A stretch of DNA of 58,287 nt from Planktomarina sp. (GCA_020629775.1 JAHDCP010000005.1:1-58287), one strand, 5' to 3'; counted from the stretch's first letter, positions 18,055 to 27,254 are shown. A program made the numbers and translations. Notes: generated from the sequence alone by a model not told the origin.

Positions 18055-19236
18055 TTAGACCGCTTTTTTCAAAGCGTCCACAAGATCTGTGCGTTCCCAG
18101 CTGAAGCCACCGTCATCGGTTGGTGTTCTGCCAAAGTGGCCATACGCTGCAGTGCGCGCGTAGATCGGACGGTTCATGCCCAGATGCTCGCGAATGCCCC
18201 GTGGTGTCAGATCGATGCATTGACCAATCGCTTTTTCAATTTCAGCGTCTGGAACTTTGCCTGTTCCGTGGGTGTCCACGTAAATCGACAATGGCTTGGA
18301 AACGCCAATCGCGTAAGACAGCTGCAAAGTACACCGGTCAGCCATACCAGCCGCCACGATGTTTTTGGCCACATACCGCGCTGCGTATGCGGCAGAACGG
18401 TCAACTTTCGTTGGATCTTTGCCAGAAAACGCGCCGCCACCGTGTGGGGCCGCACCACCGTAAGTGTCCACGATGATTTTGCGGCCTGTTAGGCCTGCGT
18501 CACCGTCTGGTCCGCCAATGACGAACGTGCCAGTTGGGTTCACCCACCATTCAGTGTTTTCCGTGATCCATTCTGCAGGCAGAACATCGCGAATGTGGGG
18601 TTCCACAATACCGCGGATGTAGTCGCTGTTTTGATCTTCGGAGGCGTGCTGCGTAGACAAAACAATGGATGTGATTTCCACGGGAACACCGTTTTCATAC
18701 CGCAAGGAAACTTGCGATTTTGCATCGGGGCGCAGATCAGGTTCGCTGCCGTCTTTGCGAACTTCTGCCAAGCGACGCAAAATTGCGTGCGAATATTGAA
18801 TCGGGGCTGGCATGAGCTCTGGCGTTTCGTTTGTGGCGTAACCAAACATGATGCCTTGGTCGCCAGCGCCTTCGTCTTTGTCTGCTGTGCTGTCCACGCC
18901 TTGGGCGATGTGTGCAGATTGTTCGTGCAAAAGGTTTGTTACTTCCACGGTTTCCCAGTGGAACTGGTCCTGCTCGTAACCGATATCTTTAATGCAATCG
19001 CGAGTGATTTGTTCGATGCGAGCCAAGTAGTCTTTCAACTTTTCTTGGTCGGACAATCCAACTTCGCCGCCAATCACAACACGATTTGTCGTGGCAAAGG
19101 TTTCACATGCCACACGGGCAAAGGGTTCTTCGGTAAGAAAGGCATCCAAAACGGCATCTGAAATGCGGTCACAGATTTTATCTGGGTGGCCCTCAGAAAC
19201 GGATTCAGAGGTGAAGGTGTAATTAGCGCGTGCCAT
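18055..19236 (-). CDS. metK: S-adenosylmethionine synthetase
   Basis: Makes S-adenosylmethionine from methionine and ATP. The 393 residues carry all family signatures: [20 protein letters not shown] near the N-terminus, [32 protein letters not shown] and the C-terminal YGHFGR. The leader contains a SAM/SAH riboswitch that ends seven bases before the ATG, so the enzyme's product should repress its own translation. It lies downstream of lnt, with an 82-base gap mostly filled by the riboswitch. Confidence 0.98.
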   Translation of the reverse strand: MARANYTFTSESVSEGHPDKICDRISDAVLDAFLTEEPFARVACETFATTNRVVIGGEVGLSDQEKLKDYLARIEQITRDCIKDIGYEQDQFHWETVEVTNLLHEQSAHIAQGVDSTADKDEGAGDQGIMFGYATNETPELMPAPIQYSHAILRRLAEVRKDGSEPDLRPDAKSQVSLRYENGVPVEITSIVLSTQHASEDQNSDYIRGIVEPHIRDVLPAEWITENTEWWVNPTGTFVIGGPDGDAGLTGRKIIVDTYGGAAPHGGGAFSGKDPTKVDRSAAYAARYVAKNIVAAGMADRCTLQLSYAIGVSKPLSIYVDTHGTGKVPDAEIEKAIGQCIDLTPRGIREHLGMNRPIYARTAAYGHFGRTPTDDGGFSWERTDLVDALKKAV

Positions 19237-19242
19237 TGAAGG

Positions 19243-19286
19243 TGCTCCATTGAAAATGAGTGCGGCGTCAGGAAGCCGTTGCCGCT
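19243..19286 (-). promoter_or_regulatory. SAM/SAH riboswitch in the metK leader
   Basis: Read on the reverse strand: P1 arm GCGGC, core AACGGCTTCCTGAC, P1 arm GCCGC, a short A/T-rich linker, then AATGGAGCA. The conserved core and the AUUGGAGCA-like 3' element match the SAM/SAH riboswitch class described upstream of metK in Rhodobacterales (Weinberg and co-workers). GGAG is the metK ribosome binding site and would pair with CUUCC in the pseudoknot, blocking translation when ligand is bound. A TTGACC overlapping the lnt stop could be the -35 of its promoter, but the matching -10 is poor. Confidence 0.9.
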
Positions 19287-19318
19287 GCCCTACCCCGTAG
19301 ACCTTGGTTCAATGGCGG

Positions 19319-20791
19319 TCAAGGACCATCAAATAAACGTCCTTTTCGCAACGTAAAAACGCCGAAGGCCAAAAGAATTAAGGTGATTGCCAGGATATCT
19401 CCTGTCTTTGCGTAAAGCGTGACAGATCCCGCTGGCGGCAAAACCGCATCCAAACTGGACATTTGATCAAAAGGAACCTGTGCCGTGATCTGCCCCCGTG
19501 CATCGATCATGGCACTGATGCCCCGATTGGCGGACCGGATGACCGGCAATCCCTGTTCAATGGCGCGGGCTTGGGCTTGGGCCAAATGCTGCGCCGGCCC
19601 CCCCCGCGTTCCGAACCACCCATCGTTTGTGATCAAAACCATTGCGCGGGGTCTGTCTTTCAATGCCCCAACAAAGTGCGGAAAAATACCCTCATAACAA
19701 ATCAAAACTTGTAGTCGGCCAATACCCCGGATGGTCAAGGTTGACGGGCCCGGACCTTCTGAAAAGCCCAATCCGGCAACATCAGCCAAAGCGGCAAACC
19801 CAAATTGACGTGCCAGCGCCGTCAGCGGAATGTATTCCCCAAATGGCACCAATTTTGATTTCAGGTAGATCGGATCACCGTTTTCGTTTTGTGCATCCAA
19901 AACACTGGCGGCGTTGAAAAACTCCCGAAAATCAGGGGAATACTGGTGGCCCACCAAAACCGGACTATCGCCAGCTGATGTCAAAATATCAGCCCGTGAC
20001 GCGGATAATTGTTGGGTCAGTGCAGATTCTGGCCACACCACCAAATCCACCGCAGGACCCTGGGACAATTCCAAATGCCGTTGATACATCGCTTCACGCG
20101 TATCGGGGTGCCATTTGTCTTGTTGAAGGACATTGGGACTGAGGATGCGCACCACAGGTCCGGTGTGTTCCGTCTTGGTCCAAGACAGCGGTGAAAGAAT
20201 GGCGGCCAAAACTGCAACAATCAGGCCAACGCCGCGCACAGCATTTGAACGCCCCACCAACGCAGCGGCCAAAAGCAAGGTGATTGCCGTGACACCGTGC
20301 GGCCCAAACAACCGCGCCAGTTGGTACGCCTCCCGTTCAATCCAGATGTACCCCACCAATCCCCATGGCAGCCCGGAAAAGAGGAATGACCTTGCCACCT
20401 CTGCCAGCGCAATGCCCAAGGCCAATGACCAAAGATTGCGCGATATCCGCGCGGCAAAACCCCAAAAAAGCGCCAAACCCCCTGCCATCAGAAACAACGC
20501 GGGCGCAGCCATCCAGCCGTGTCGCGCGATATCCACCAAGAAAGGCTCGACAATCCACGCCATAACGTTCGCGAAATAGCCCAATCCCAAGGCCCAGCCG
20601 CGCCAAAAACGCGCATGGTCTTGGCCTGCATCAACAATGAACATACCCAAAGCCAAGGCAAAAACTGTGATTATGGGCCACTGAAAAGGGGCATGGCCAA
20701 ACCCGCCCAAAACCCCTGTCACAAACAGCATAAGCCAAGCTGTCCAACCCCGAAGGTTTTGAAGCTTATCTTTCAGCCAGTTCACCAACAT
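19319..20791 (-). CDS. lnt: Apolipoprotein N-acyltransferase
   Basis: Inner-membrane enzyme that adds the third acyl chain to the N-terminal cysteine of lipoproteins. The 490 residues have about six N-terminal membrane helices, then a nitrilase-fold domain with the catalytic triad visible as E in VWPESAL, K in YLKSKLVPFGEYIP and C in LICYEGIFP. A final hydrophobic helix follows. I start it at ATG 20791 (MLVNWLKDKLQ), which overlaps corC by 26 bases; a longer frame upstream lies within corC. Last gene of the phoH-ybeY-corC-lnt set. Confidence 0.94.
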   Translation of the reverse strand: MLVNWLKDKLQNLRGWTAWLMLFVTGVLGGFGHAPFQWPIITVFALALGMFIVDAGQDHARFWRGWALGLGYFANVMAWIVEPFLVDIARHGWMAAPALFLMAGGLALFWGFAARISRNLWSLALGIALAEVARSFLFSGLPWGLVGYIWIEREAYQLARLFGPHGVTAITLLLAAALVGRSNAVRGVGLIVAVLAAILSPLSWTKTEHTGPVVRILSPNVLQQDKWHPDTREAMYQRHLELSQGPAVDLVVWPESALTQQLSASRADILTSAGDSPVLVGHQYSPDFREFFNAASVLDAQNENGDPIYLKSKLVPFGEYIPLTALARQFGFAALADVAGLGFSEGPGPSTLTIRGIGRLQVLICYEGIFPHFVGALKDRPRAMVLITNDGWFGTRGGPAQHLAQAQARAIEQGLPVIRSANRGISAMIDARGQITAQVPFDQMSSLDAVLPPAGSVTLYAKTGDILAITLILLAFGVFTLRKGRLFDGP

Positions 20792-21653
20792 AGACCCGTA
20801 ACCGTTTGATACTGCGGGGATCCGCGTCCACGATCTCAAATTCCACGCCAGCTGGATGCTGCACAACTTCACCACGGGTGGGCACACGCCCCGACAACAT
20901 GAAGACCAGTCCCCCCAAGGTTTCCACTTCTTCTGGGTCCACGTCTTCTGCTTGGGTCAAATCCAAATTAATTTCAGTTTGGAATTCATCCAATGGGGTT
21001 TTGGCCTGGGCCAAATAACAGCCCGGCTTTTCCAAAACCCAGAATTGGCCTTCATCCACATCGTGTTCATCTTCGATTTCGCCGACGACTTGTTCGATCA
21101 AGTCTTCAATGGTCACCAACCCATCAGTTCCGCCGTATTCATCGATCACCAAGGCCATGTGTTTGCGATCCGCTTGCATTTTGGCCAGCAAAACGCCGAT
21201 GGGCATCGATGCCGGTACATACAATAAGGGGCGCATCATTTTGCGTAACTGCAAACGCCCGCCATTACCGTTGAAGCCGTGACGCAACGCCAAGTCTTTC
21301 AGGTGAACAAATCCAATGGGGGTATCCAAAGTGCCATTGTATATCGGCAATCGCGTTAAGCCGCTGTCCCGGAAGGTTCTTACCAGATCGTCCTTCGTGA
21401 TTGTCACCGGCACAGACACGATATCGGCCTTCGGTACGGCAACATCTTCAACCCGCAACGCCCGCAAATTGGCAATGCTGGGCGCGGTTTCAAATCTGCT
21501 TTCAGATTGTTCCACCGGTTCGGTTGGTTGCAATTCGGCCCCCGTTAGGGCCCACTTCAAACGCGCCCACAACCCCGGGGGGTTGGATAAACTTGAAGGG
21601 TCTTCGCTGGCATCGTCCCCATTCGGGGCACTGGTTGGTGCTGTATCGTTCAT
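20766..21653 (-). CDS. corC: CorC/HlyC-type CBS domain protein (YbeX)
   Basis: 295-residue cytoplasmic protein with two CBS domains (about 65-190: LPIYNGTLDTPIGFVHLKDL and MALVIDEYGGTDGLVTIEDL) and a C-terminal CorC/HlyC transporter-associated domain (GGLVFMLSGRVPTRGE). No membrane domain is present, as in E. coli CorC/YbeX. Linked to magnesium/cobalt efflux and to ribosome-associated functions in other bacteria. It overlaps ybeY by four bases and lnt by 26, the conserved ybeZYX-lnt arrangement. Confidence 0.92.
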   Translation of the reverse strand: MNDTAPTSAPNGDDASEDPSSLSNPPGLWARLKWALTGAELQPTEPVEQSESRFETAPSIANLRALRVEDVAVPKADIVSVPVTITKDDLVRTFRDSGLTRLPIYNGTLDTPIGFVHLKDLALRHGFNGNGGRLQLRKMMRPLLYVPASMPIGVLLAKMQADRKHMALVIDEYGGTDGLVTIEDLIEQVVGEIEDEHDVDEGQFWVLEKPGCYLAQAKTPLDEFQTEINLDLTQAEDVDPEEVETLGGLVFMLSGRVPTRGEVVQHPAGVEFEIVDADPRSIKRLRVYVGELAER

Positions 21654-22150
21654 TGACTCACTGCGTTTTCATAAGGGTTCGAATACCCCAACTTGGCCAA
21701 GACAGCCACTTCCGTCTGTTCCATCAATTCGGCGTCGGCGTTTTCAATATGGTCAAAGCCCAAAAGATGTAACAGCCCATGCAAATAGAGATGTGTAACG
21801 TGGGCGTCAAACGACTTGCCTTGTTCCTTCGCTTCACGCTCACATGTTTCAAATGCCAAAGCAATATCCCCCAACTCTGGGTCGGAAGGTGGCTGGGGGT
21901 GCCCGCCCACTGTTTGGGCAGAACGATCTTCACTGGGCCACGATAAGACATTGGTTGGGCTGGGTTTGCCGCGGAATTGGGCGTTCAATTCTGCAATGCG
22001 CGCATCGGCGCAGCCCATCACCACGGCTTGGGTGTCGGTTGGCAAAGAGACGTGATCTGCGATGGCCGCAAAAATTTTGACGCCCATTGCTTCAAGTCCA
22101 GCGCTTTCCCAGCGTGGATCTTCAAGCACGACATCGACTATACCGCTCAT
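21650..22150 (-). CDS. ybeY: Endoribonuclease YbeY
   Basis: Zinc-dependent RNase needed for 16S rRNA 3'-end maturation and ribosome quality control. The 166 residues show NAQFRGKPSPTNVLSWP and the metal motif HLYLHGLLHLLGFDH (HxxxHxxxxxH form). A spacer segment near 95-105 (GGHPQPPSDPE) before GDIALAFETC is usual in Rhodobacterales. It overlaps phoH and corC by four bases each, indicating coupled translation. Confidence 0.95.
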   Translation of the reverse strand: MSGIVDVVLEDPRWESAGLEAMGVKIFAAIADHVSLPTDTQAVVMGCADARIAELNAQFRGKPSPTNVLSWPSEDRSAQTVGGHPQPPSDPELGDIALAFETCEREAKEQGKSFDAHVTHLYLHGLLHLLGFDHIENADAELMEQTEVAVLAKLGYSNPYENAVSQ

Positions 22151-23136
22151 TTGTCGTCTTTGTCATAAGCTTCGATGATTGCGGCCACCAAGGGATGGCG
22201 GACAACATCTTTGGCTGTGAAGTAACTGAACGAAATGCGCGGGATCGTCTTCAACAGCCTTTCGGCATCCGCAAGACCCGATTGAACACCGCGCGGCAAA
22301 TCCACCTGGGTGCGATCGCCAGTGATCACCATGCGGCTGCCTTCGCCCAAACGGGTTAAAAACATTTTCATTTGCATGGTCGTGGCATTCTGCGCTTCGT
22401 CCAAAACAACAAACGCGTTGGACAGCGTCCGCCCCCGCATAAAAGCCAAAGGCGCAATTTCGATTTTCTTTTCTTCGATCAGTTTTGCAGCTTGCTTGGC
22501 GGGTAAAAAATCATTCAACGCATCGTACAAGGGCTGCATGTAAGGATCGACTTTGTCCTTCATATCCCCCGGCAAATACCCCAGCTTTTCGCCCGCTTCA
22601 ACGGCAGGGCGCGACAGTATGATCCGGTCCACCAATCCATTGATATAAAGGTTCACACCGACAGCAACCGCCAGGTATGTTTTACCTGTTCCTGCTGGGC
22701 CAATTCCAAAGGAAAGATCGTTTTTAAACAATGCCTTAACGTATTCTTTTTGCGCATCGGTGCGCGGTTCAATGGTTTTCTTCCGGGTGCGAATTTCCAC
22801 CGCGCCGCCGCCGAACATATCAGGCTGTTTAGGTGGCTTGGGGGCATCGGGCGACATGCGCAAAACCGCTTCGATATCGGCTTTGGCCACAGACTTTCCC
22901 TGTTCCAAACGGGCATATAACGCATTCAGCGCATCCAATGCTGTTTTGCGTGCGTCCGCGTCCCCCACCAAAATCAATTGGTTTCCACGGCGCACAATCT
23001 GCACACCCACTTTGGTTTCAATGTGACTAAGGTTGCGGTCAAATTCTCCGCAAAGATCCACCATGAGGCGGTTGTCAGGAAATTCCAGAAAACTTTCTTC
23101 CAAATCGGGCGCCAGCCCAACGGCATCATCGGCCAA
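22147..23136 (-). CDS. PhoH-family ATPase (YbeZ)
   Basis: 329-residue P-loop ATPase of the PhoH/YbeZ family, the partner of YbeY in rRNA processing. Walker A is GIGPAGTGKTYLAVA (near 143-157) and Walker B VVLDEAQNATTMQMKMFLTR (near 247). The only in-frame start near a ribosome binding site is TTG 23136, after AAGGGGAAA, and an in-frame stop lies 15 bases further upstream. It opens the four-gene set ybeZ-ybeY-corC-lnt. Confidence 0.93.
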   Translation of the reverse strand: MADDAVGLAPDLEESFLEFPDNRLMVDLCGEFDRNLSHIETKVGVQIVRRGNQLILVGDADARKTALDALNALYARLEQGKSVAKADIEAVLRMSPDAPKPPKQPDMFGGGAVEIRTRKKTIEPRTDAQKEYVKALFKNDLSFGIGPAGTGKTYLAVAVGVNLYINGLVDRIILSRPAVEAGEKLGYLPGDMKDKVDPYMQPLYDALNDFLPAKQAAKLIEEKKIEIAPLAFMRGRTLSNAFVVLDEAQNATTMQMKMFLTRLGEGSRMVITGDRTQVDLPRGVQSGLADAERLLKTIPRISFSYFTAKDVVRHPLVAAIIEAYDKDDK

Positions 23137-23199
23137 ACACGTTTCCCCTTACGCTTGCGTGGTCCAAATATCAGTGGGTCGAGTTTAAACCCTATTCAC

Positions 23200-23243
23200 A
23201 AAAAACCAAGGGCCGCCCTGGGGAATTTCCCAGAACGGCCCTC
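23200..23243 (-). terminator. Terminator after the lipoprotein gene
   Basis: On the reverse strand a long imperfect stem (GAGGGCCGTTCTGGG paired with CCCAGGGCGGCCCTT) around AAATT, followed by GG and six T. It ends the ompA-like/lipoprotein pair and separates it from phoH. Confidence 0.85.
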
Positions 23244-23261
23244 AATTTTCTGTTTCAGTTA

Positions 23262-23627
23262 TCAGCGGATTGGCGTGATATCTGAAGGATTACGGATGTA
23301 ATCCCGTTCTGTGCGGCGGTTCACATCCTGCGAACCTTCGCGGAACGGACCGTATACAACAGTTTCAGCACCGTGGCCTGTACATACTGGTTTACCCTGT
23401 GGGTCCAGACGCGCAGACAAGTACCCTTCGATACCGTCATCGATGATCCAGTGGTCACAACCGTTAGGATCGATCCAGATACCAGCCACCAGCTGGCTCA
23501 GATCTTTACCATCGCGGCTGCCATCTTTGGATTTGTCGATGCCACCGTTGTCAGTCTCAAAGCCACCACCACAAGCGGTAAGGGCCAAACCAGCTACCAT
23601 TGCCAAGGAAATGCTCGAAAGTTTCAT
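23262..23627 (-). CDS. Small lipoprotein with W-x-DP-x-GC-x-HW motif
   Basis: 121-residue predicted lipoprotein: signal segment 1-18 with lipobox LTAC, Cys19 as the acylated residue, then an acidic, glycine-rich linker. Residues 50-82 (IWIDPNGCDHWIIDDG and onward) align without gaps to residues 57-89 of the neighbouring OmpA-like protein, with 19 of 33 identical. No further domain is recognised. It follows that gene by 14 bases and shares its terminator, so the two are cotranscribed and probably meet in the outer membrane or periplasm. Confidence 0.85.
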   Translation of the reverse strand: MKLSSISLAMVAGLALTACGGGFETDNGGIDKSKDGSRDGKDLSQLVAGIWIDPNGCDHWIIDDGIEGYLSARLDPQGKPVCTGHGAETVVYGPFREGSQDVNRRTERDYIRNPSDITPIR

Positions 23628-23641
23628 GTTTGAGTACTCCC

Positions 23642-24253
23642 TCAGTTTACGCAGATGATTTCAACACGACGGTTCTTCGACATGTTGTGTGCGGATGTGT
23701 TCGGGACCAAAGGCTGGCGTTCGCCGTAGCCTTCAACACCGGCGATACGTGCACCGACTGATTGCCCAACACGAGCGACCGAATTTGCCCGGTTTTGCGA
23801 AAGGCGCATGTTGTATGCGTCAGAAGCGCGGCTGTCTGTGTGTCCACGAATGATGTACGCAGAAGCAGGGTTCGACCGGAAGAAGTTGGCCAAGTGATGC
23901 TTTGCGTTGCGCGACAGGTGGTAGCTGTCTGTCGCAAACAATGTGTCCGATGCCATGTTCCCGCAAACGTTTGCGGTACGGCCGCGGCATGTTGGAATGC
24001 CCTGACGGTTCAGTTTGGGTGTCATGTACCCTTCCCAGCCGTCATCCATGACCCAGTGTTCGCATCCATCGGGGTCAACCCAAATTGTTGGAACGAAACG
24101 CTGACCAACCACACGGCGTTGTTCACCATGAACGTGGGGGAAAGCTTCCCCTGTTGTTTGGTGCGCCATTGATGACGTGGCGCCGGTCACCAACACGGCT
24201 GCACCAATCAGCGTTGCAGCGAGAGATGCCAGTTTACTTTTCTTGTGTGCCAC
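23642..24253 (-). CDS. OmpA-like peptidoglycan-binding protein
   Basis: 203 residues starting at GTG 24253 after AGGGGG. A signal peptide ends near residue 30 (SSMA). Residues 57-89 carry the motif shared with the adjacent lipoprotein. Residues 103-200 form an OmpA C-terminal domain: YIIRGHTDSRASDAYNMRLS with the peptidoglycan-contacting Asp, RANSVARVG, GYGERQPLVPN and NRRVEI. There is no beta-barrel, so it is a soluble periplasmic binder of the wall. Two cysteines in the motif (C64, C89) and C97 could form disulfides. Confidence 0.88.
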   Translation of the reverse strand: MAHKKSKLASLAATLIGAAVLVTGATSSMAHQTTGEAFPHVHGEQRRVVGQRFVPTIWVDPDGCEHWVMDDGWEGYMTPKLNRQGIPTCRGRTANVCGNMASDTLFATDSYHLSRNAKHHLANFFRSNPASAYIIRGHTDSRASDAYNMRLSQNRANSVARVGQSVGARIAGVEGYGERQPLVPNTSAHNMSKNRRVEIICVN

Positions 24254-24459
24254 GAAAACCCCCTTTAGCGTTTATGTATACACGTTGTTGTGCACCCACT
24301 GCCCGGGCACACTTAATGTTGCGTAAGATACCATATTTCCGAGTTTTTCAAAACAAAAACACAAGTATCCCTACAGTCGTGATGCTTTTTTGCCCAGCAT
24401 TGTGTTTAAAGCTGGGCGATTTCGGCAAATTTTCGCGCTTTGTTGAATGAAATCAGAGG
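24254..24459. promoter_or_regulatory. Leader of the OmpA-like gene / 3' side of miaB
   Basis: 206 bases containing the palindrome TGCCCGGGCA (24300-24309) and the inverted repeat GCCCAGC-N12-GCTGGGC (24392-24417). Neither has a T-run on its 3' side in the reverse-strand reading direction, so they are not standard terminators. The ribosome binding site AGGGGG lies just before GTG 24253. Confidence 0.35.
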
Positions 24460-25779
24460 TTAGCGGACTATTTCTAAGAATTCACCCTGAAGTGAGTTCG
24501 TTCTTGCCGTGGTGATTCTTACCCGCACAAGATCCCCTTTGCCCGCTTTGTCGGTGGGAACGTGCACAGCTTGCAAATGCTCTGATTTGCCCACCCATTG
24601 CCCAGGATCGCGCCCGGGCTTCTCGAACAACACAGTGGTTTCCCGCCCCACCATCGCTTTTTGCGCGGCTTGCTGTTGCTCGCTCAACAAAGCTTGCAGG
24701 CGGTGCAACCGATCAGTTGCTGTGGCGTCATCAACGGTGGCCTTTTCCGCAGCTGGCGTGCCAGGCCGGGCCGAATATTTGAAGGAATATGCCTGGCCAT
24801 AACCAACGGCGCGCACCAGCGACATGGTATCTTGGAAGTCTTCTTCGGTTTCGCCTGGGAAACCCACAATGAAATCTCCGGACAGCAACAAGTCTGGCCG
24901 CTTTTGGCGCAAGCGTTCAATAATCTCGATGTACTGGGCGGCTGTATGTTTACGCGCCATGGCTTTGAGGATTTTGTCAGAGCCAGATTGAACAGGCAGA
25001 TGCAAATAAGGCATCAGTTTATCACATGTGCCATGGGCATCGATCAGGGCATCATCCATGTCATTGGGGTGTGACGTCGTAAACCGGATCCGGGCCAATC
25101 CATCAATTTCGGCCAAAGCCCAAATCAATCCAGACAGTCCACCTGGATGCCCGTGATACGCATTCACATTTTGCCCCAACAGGGTAATTTCCCGCACGCC
25201 TTGGTCAACAAGTTGTTTGGCTTCATCCAGAACCCGCGCAGATGGGCGGCTAACTTCTGCCCCGCGCGTGTAAGGCACCACGCAAAATGCGCAAAACTTG
25301 TCACACCCTTCTTGAACGGTCAAAAAAGCGGATGGCGCACGCGCAGCCTTCGGGCGTTTGTTGAGATGTTCAAATTTGTCCTCAAGCGGGAAATCCGTAT
25401 CGATGGCGGTATTGCCATCTTCTACCGACTTCGCCATGGCGGGCAGCTTGTGGTAACTTTGGGGCCCCACCACCAAATCCACCATGGGCTGGCGGCGGAT
25501 AATTTCTTCACCTTCCGCTTGCGCCACACATCCTGCGACAGCGAATTTCAATTCGGGGTTTTCCACCTTCAGCGGCTTAAAGCGGCCCAGTTCAGAATAT
25601 ATCTTTTCAGCGGCCTTTTCGCGAATGTGACACGTGTTCAGCAGGATCATGTCCGCATCTTCTGGGTTTGGGGTTGTTTCATACCCCTGCCCGCCCAAAG
25701 CTTCAGTCATTCGCTCACTGTCATAGACATTCATCTGACAGCCATAGGTCTTGACGAAAAGTTTCTTCTTATCTGCCAC
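24460..25779 (-). CDS. miaB: tRNA-2-methylthio-N6-dimethylallyladenosine synthase
   Basis: Radical-SAM methylthiotransferase that modifies A37 of tRNAs reading U-initial codons. The 439 residues show the N-terminal UPF0004 domain ([39 protein letters not shown] with its three cluster cysteines), the radical-SAM motif [15 protein letters not shown] (near 155) and a C-terminal TRAM domain ([13 protein letters not shown]). The start is GTG 25779. It diverges from the gene at 25888. Confidence 0.97.
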   Translation of the reverse strand: MADKKKLFVKTYGCQMNVYDSERMTEALGGQGYETTPNPEDADMILLNTCHIREKAAEKIYSELGRFKPLKVENPELKFAVAGCVAQAEGEEIIRRQPMVDLVVGPQSYHKLPAMAKSVEDGNTAIDTDFPLEDKFEHLNKRPKAARAPSAFLTVQEGCDKFCAFCVVPYTRGAEVSRPSARVLDEAKQLVDQGVREITLLGQNVNAYHGHPGGLSGLIWALAEIDGLARIRFTTSHPNDMDDALIDAHGTCDKLMPYLHLPVQSGSDKILKAMARKHTAAQYIEIIERLRQKRPDLLLSGDFIVGFPGETEEDFQDTMSLVRAVGYGQAYSFKYSARPGTPAAEKATVDDATATDRLHRLQALLSEQQQAAQKAMVGRETTVLFEKPGRDPGQWVGKSEHLQAVHVPTDKAGKGDLVRVRITTARTNSLQGEFLEIVR

Positions 25780-25887
25780 GGGATGTCACCAAAATTGCAA
25801 TGTCTGGCGCGGAATACCCAATGCGCCCTTCACTTGCAATCGCCCACCCGTTACATATTGGGCCGAAACCTAAGGCTTGGATATACT

Positions 25888-26745
25888 GTGAACTTTGAAA
25901 CGTTACCGCTGTTTCTTGAATGGGCAGACACAAAACTGGGAAAAGGGCCCCACGCGATCGTTTTGTGCGAAGATGACATCGAAATTGCATCAACCGTGGC
26001 GCACACCGTGGGATGTGGGTTTCGTAAAGTCGTTGTAATCGGGGAAAACTTGCCGGAATTTCCGGACAATCCAAAAGTTATCACGGTTAAGCACGCGTTC
26101 ACGAACCAGCGTGAGGCTGTGGATGTGGTAAACCAAGTGATTCCGGTGGCTGCAGGACAATGGTTGTATTACTGCTTCAACGCCGAATATCTGTTCTTCC
26201 CATTCTCTGAATCCCGGACGATTGGTGAATTGCTGGTGTTTTGCATGGAAGAACGTCGGGAGTCTGTTTTGACATTTACCGTCGATCTTTACGCAAGGTA
26301 TTTATGGGACGACAAAAACGGCATTAACCGCAAAGAAGCTTATTTTGACCGCTCTGGGTATTTCGCCACCAGCCGCACAGACGAATGGGGCAACAATTTG
26401 GATCGGCAGCTAAACTTCTTTGGTGGCCTAAGGTCACGGTTTGAAGAACACGTTCCTCCGGCCCGGCGAAAAATTGACCGTGTGTCGATCTTTAAGGCGA
26501 AGAAGGGGTTAACGCTGAGTGCAAATCACACCATCAGTGATCCCGAATACAACACCTTTGCATGTCCATGGCACAACAGCCCCACAGCATCCGTTGCATC
26601 ATTCCGGACCGCCAAAGCGCTGAAGCGCAATCCGTCCAGCACGTTTGAAATTGAAAGTTTCTATTGGCACGGGTCGGCACCATTCACATGGAAAAGCCAA
26701 CAGCTGATGGAAGCAGGACTGATGGAACCAGGTCAGTGGTATTGA
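25888..26745 (+). CDS. Possible glycosyltransferase family 2-like protein
   Basis: 285 residues if it starts at GTG 25888 (VNFETLPLFLEWAD); an in-frame ATG at 25783 would add 35 residues that read like translated leader. The pattern resembles small GT-A-type proteins of Rhodobacterales: an N-terminal alpha/beta part, then WLYYCFNAEYLFFPF in the place where such proteins have W..xx.DxDEF, and a His/Cys-rich end (FACPWHNSP). The usual acidic DxD is not clear, so activity and substrate are uncertain. No signal peptide or membrane segment. It converges on irr with a nine-base gap. Confidence 0.55.
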   Translation: MNFETLPLFLEWADTKLGKGPHAIVLCEDDIEIASTVAHTVGCGFRKVVVIGENLPEFPDNPKVITVKHAFTNQREAVDVVNQVIPVAAGQWLYYCFNAEYLFFPFSESRTIGELLVFCMEERRESVLTFTVDLYARYLWDDKNGINRKEAYFDRSGYFATSRTDEWGNNLDRQLNFFGGLRSRFEEHVPPARRKIDRVSIFKAKKGLTLSANHTISDPEYNTFACPWHNSPTASVASFRTAKALKRNPSSTFEIESFYWHGSAPFTWKSQQLMEAGLMEPGQWY

Positions 26746-26754
26746 CCTGAACCT

Positions 26755-27183
26755 TCAGGTTCGACGCAATCGAATAACCACATCCACTTTTGCAATTTCT
26801 GACCCTTCCGGGGCATCGGGCAGTGCCTTGATCTGCAACTGGGACGCTGGTGCATCTGTCAGTTCAGATGTGTCTTCCCAAAAGAAATGCGGGTGGTCGG
26901 ACATATTGGTGTCAAAATAACTTTTGGCACCGTCCACGGTAATCTCGCGCATCAAGCCTGCATCGCAAAACGCGCGCAAAGTATTGTACACTGTCGCCAG
27001 CGAAACCTTGTCACCGCAAGACGCGCTTGCATCAAACAAGCTTTCTGCTGTGACGTGCCGATCTTGACCGTCACCCACCAATAAAGTCGCCAACGCCGTC
27101 CGCTGACGCGTTGGACGTAAGCCGCCTTTTTCCAGCCAAGACAGGCTTCGGGTGCGTGTAAGATCATCATTACAATGTGCCAT
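26755..27183 (-). CDS. irr: Fur-family iron response regulator Irr
   Basis: 142-residue Fur-superfamily transcription factor. The winged-helix region is LRPTRQRTALATLLV through KVSLATVYNTLRAFCDAGLM, and the dimerisation/metal part has SDHPHFFWE, the equivalent of the HxH haem-linked motif of Irr. In Rhizobia and Rhodobacterales Irr represses haem synthesis and other genes under iron limitation. It is divergent from fabA-fabB-fabI, a neighbourhood conserved in Rhodobacterales and a main reason for preferring Irr over Fur, Zur or PerR. Confidence 0.88.
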   Translation of the reverse strand: MAHCNDDLTRTRSLSWLEKGGLRPTRQRTALATLLVGDGQDRHVTAESLFDASASCGDKVSLATVYNTLRAFCDAGLMREITVDGAKSYFDTNMSDHPHFFWEDTSELTDAPASQLQIKALPDAPEGSEIAKVDVVIRLRRT

Positions 27184-27254
27184 ACACCATCCCTAGGACG
27201 CTAAACGTGCCTTTTCAATCGAAAAACATGCTTCAGATGACGCTGCGTCGCGCC

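Noticed and set aside
25147-25887. Reading the gene at 25888 from a start at 25147
   Set aside because: The extra 247 residues are antisense to miaB, and the encoded sequence changes character exactly at the miaB boundary.
26746-26766. Short inverted repeat CCTGAA-CC-TTCAGG between the convergent gene at 25888 and irr
   Set aside because: Six-bp arms with a two-base loop and no T-run; too weak to call a terminator.
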